Shown: one piece after another, positions 62,498 through 64,000 of the stretch
How the letters are laid out: every line of letters begins with the position of its first letter
Position numbering within the stretch: the first letter of the stretch is position 1
Source of the DNA: Lachnospiraceae bacterium
Lineage (GTDB): Bacteria; Bacillota; Clostridia; Lachnospirales; Lachnospiraceae
DNA: 64,000 nucleotides
Direction of reading: 5' to 3'
Assembly: GCA_022793065.1 (NCBI GenBank)
Contig: JAAWCE010000015.1
Location: 34,515 to 98,514, forward strand
Position numbers and translations under genes: made by a program
Notes under the pieces: model-generated
The model's input: the letters and a program-made list of their open reading frames with translations, nothing else
What the model was told of the DNA's origin: nothing
Databases searched by the model: none

Positions 62498-62540
62498 GTA
62501 TCGCTTTTATACCCCACATCATTGTACTATCATTTTTCTC

Positions 62541-63074
62541 TTACTGAACATTTATAGAAAATCCTTCGTAGATACCAACAGGTACATCTTCATCAAAAGA
62601 ATATTCTTCCATATTATCATGTTCAAATTCATAAACTGTAACAATTTTCTTATCTGGATCAACTACCCAATATTCTCTAACTCCTGCTGTGCGATATTTG
62701 AATAATTTCTTATAATAATCCATCTTACGACTGCTTGGGGAAACAATTTCAATCACCCAATCCGGTGCGCCAATACACCCTTTATCATTCAATTTATTGG
62801 AATCACAAATAATACTAATATCGGGTTCAACATAATTCCTATCGTCTTCATTTAAAAAAACCGCAAACGGAGCCAAATATACTTTACAACCGCCATTCTT
62901 AGATTCAATATAATCTGCTATTTTGCGCGATAGTGAAAAAATTATATCTTGATGCCTTCTATTTGGTGGAGCCATATAATATATCTTTCCATCTATTAGT
63001 TCCGCTCGTTCTCCATCAGGCAATGCATAAATGTCTTCAATTGTGTAAGCTTCCAATTCCCTTGCTATATCCAT
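62541..63074 (-). CDS. Uma2 family endonuclease-like protein (DUF820)
   Basis: A 177-aa protein of the Uma2/DUF820 family, with a PD-(D/E)XK nuclease fold: AYTIEDIYALPDGERAELID, VEPDISIICDSNKLNDKG and GAPDWVIEIVSPSSRKMDYY (the E-x-V-S-P-S-S core), then KLFKYRTAGVREYWVVDPDK. The core carries the acidic residues and the following lysines expected of the fold. Cellular function of the family is unknown; it is expanded in genomes rich in mobile DNA. Start with AAAGGGACGTGAATAG ATG. Confidence 0.87.
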   Translation of the reverse strand: MDIARELEAYTIEDIYALPDGERAELIDGKIYYMAPPNRRHQDIIFSLSRKIADYIESKNGGCKVYLAPFAVFLNEDDRNYVEPDISIICDSNKLNDKGCIGAPDWVIEIVSPSSRKMDYYKKLFKYRTAGVREYWVVDPDKKIVTVYEFEHDNMEEYSFDEDVPVGIYEGFSINVQ

Positions 63075-63269
63075 CTATTCACGTCCCTTTCATAATATAA
63101 CTATAATATCTCATCACAAACATTATATCAATAATGTTTTTTACTAATGAATTAAAATTACTATTCCTTCAAATTTTTGTAACACCTAATATTAACATAT
63201 CAATGTTCAACTTTGCGAAAACACATGCAAATCGCACATTCACATCAAATGAAATTTCACATTCATCTG

Positions 63270-63440
63270 CTAATAACCCATTTTCTGCATTTGATCTATA
63301 TTAAAATTCCAAAATGTCACTACAGAATTTCCATACTTTTCAATTGCAGCTTGTCTTAATCCTTCACTTGTAAATATCAAATCACATTTCTTCCAACTTT
63401 TAATTTTACCAATTCATCATCTCCGGTCTGTAGCTTAAAA
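63270..63440 (-). pseudogene. broken gene fragment between uma2-like and hipA-like genes
   Basis: Directly after the HipA-like stop, the minus strand reads LQTGDDELVKLK in one frame and, after a shift near 63400, SWKKCDLIFTSEGLRQAAIE followed by KYGNSVVTFWNFNIDQMQKM and a stop at 63270-63272. The second part is long and protein-like. I do not recognise the family. No start with a ribosome-binding site fits both parts. The remaining 63075-63269 is A+T-rich with nothing evident. Confidence 0.45.
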
Positions 63441-64000
63441 CTAGAAATTTATTGATTTTAATAAATCTAATCTTTTACAAAACATATTATAAAACTGAGG
63501 CAATTCATCAAAATATGCTTTATTTACTTCTTTAATCTGATTTAAGCCAATTTTTTGAACAGACTTAATTGCAGCCTCCTTCTGATTAACATGCTCTCCA
63601 AACATAGTCTGACAATTAGAACCCTCTAAGTTATCATAAGAATTAAAAGCCTGATTGAAATCCATTAAATCATATAGCCTTACTGGTTTATTATTGGAAT
63701 TACAAACTAATACCCCCCAGTTTCCCCAATGCCTATCTGTATTTCCAATAAGGTAATCAACAATATTCATCATATAGTAATTTTGTTTATCTAATGAAAT
63801 AATATATTTCTTTGTGTTTCTGCCATGGTTTGCTGCATATACCTCAAATGCTTCCATAGAAACAATTGAATATTCTTTTGATGTAATATTACTACTTACA
63901 CTGACTCTTTCTCCATCAAAATTATCCCTCTCATATAATACTTGTGAAACATCAAAGCATCTACATATTTGACTTGCCATCAATTCTCTTTCAACCACCT
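63441..64000 (-). CDS. HipA-like kinase domain protein (5' end beyond the window)
   Basis: The C-terminal ~186 residues of a HipA-type protein kinase-like protein: DYLIGNTDRHWGNWGVLVCN (the N-x-D-R-H-x-x-N catalytic loop) and VRLYDLMDFNQAF (the DFG-like metal-binding segment, here DFN). HipA kinases phosphorylate a translation or other target and are often toxins of toxin-antitoxin pairs. The frame is still open at base 63999, so the start and any antitoxin lie outside. The active-site residues look intact. Confidence 0.75.
   Translation of the reverse strand, partial: VVERELMASQICRCFDVSQVLYERDNFDGERVSVSSNITSKEYSIVSMEAFEVYAANHGRNTKKYIISLDKQNYYMMNIVDYLIGNTDRHWGNWGVLVCNSNNKPVRLYDLMDFNQAFNSYDNLEGSNCQTMFGEHVNQKEAAIKSVQKIGLNQIKEVNKAYFDELPQFYNMFCKRLDLLKSINF

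Noticed and set aside
1..64000. rRNA, tRNA, prophage or conjugative genes
   Set aside because: No rRNA-like or tRNA-like stretch and no phage structural, integrase or conjugation gene was seen by eye; a tRNAscan and profile search would settle it.

Overview
This window looks like a chromosomal segment from an endospore-forming member of the Lachnospiraceae (Clostridia). The support is: spore genes (ytfJ/gerW, yqfC, yqfD, a SpoVB-like exporter, a LysM-GH18 cortex-lytic-type protein), a MurE with the DNPR motif plus dapF (meso-DAP wall), the acetate pathway pta-ackA, strong Shine-Dalgarno sites, vegetative promoters of TTGACA-17-TATAAT type, and no outer-membrane genes. No rRNA, tRNA, CRISPR array or prophage was seen. 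Most genes lie on the minus strand.

Layout. 1-3.7 kb: smc (cut by the window edge), rnc, acpP, plsX, then rpmF and its DUF177 partner, with clear promoters and terminators. 3.8-6.5 kb: a DUF2200 gene, an anchored C39-like peptidase preceded by a tandem-repeat leader, and an unknown gene. 6.6-10.3 kb: ackA-pta, divergent from tmcAL. 10.3-18.7 kb: the UPF0210/UPF0237 pair, a WalJ-like hydrolase, a large FtsA-like ATPase, coaE and polA. 18.9-23 kb: a membrane zinc-finger protein, metY, a DRE-TIM aldolase, a palindrome-rich intergenic element and small genes. 23.3-25.4 kb: a 686-aa ankyrin-repeat protein. 25.5-32.7 kb: a chemoreceptor, DegV, recG, a FakA-like protein, Asp23 and rpmB. 32.7-36.9 kb: a J-domain-like protein, a 46-aa membrane peptide, GerW, a DUF2953 gene, and an HD-GYP gene with a long structured leader. 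37-57.2 kb: NUDIX, a class B PBP overlapping an FtsW/RodA gene, a U32 peptidase, zapA, murE-dapF, a transsulfuration enzyme, a SpoVB-like exporter, ybeY-phoH-yqfD-yqfC, pdp, GH18, nth and TauE/SafE.

57.3-64 kb is an accessory, visibly A+T-rich tail. It holds a few intact small genes (DUF3781, GNAT, a 48-aa peptide, a zinc-ribbon/CFI-box protein, Uma2, a HipA-like kinase). It also holds an unusual density of wrecks: a nucleotidyltransferase-like pseudogene, a collapsed dinJ-yafQ toxin-antitoxin locus, a coiled-coil pseudogene between 22-bp inverted repeats, an IS1182-type transposase fragment, and a frameshifted XRE regulator.

Functional themes. Envelope synthesis and division run through the window (murE, dapF, PBP/FtsW, zapA, the FtsA-like protein, plsX/acpP). 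Acetate metabolism sits beside an acetate-using tRNA-modifying ligase. Fatty-acid handling (a DegV/FakB-like protein and a FakA-like kinase) flanks recG. The most notable unexplained item is a two-part intergenic element found twice (35.7 and 48.1 kb), once in the leader of an HD-GYP gene whose catalytic motifs are altered.
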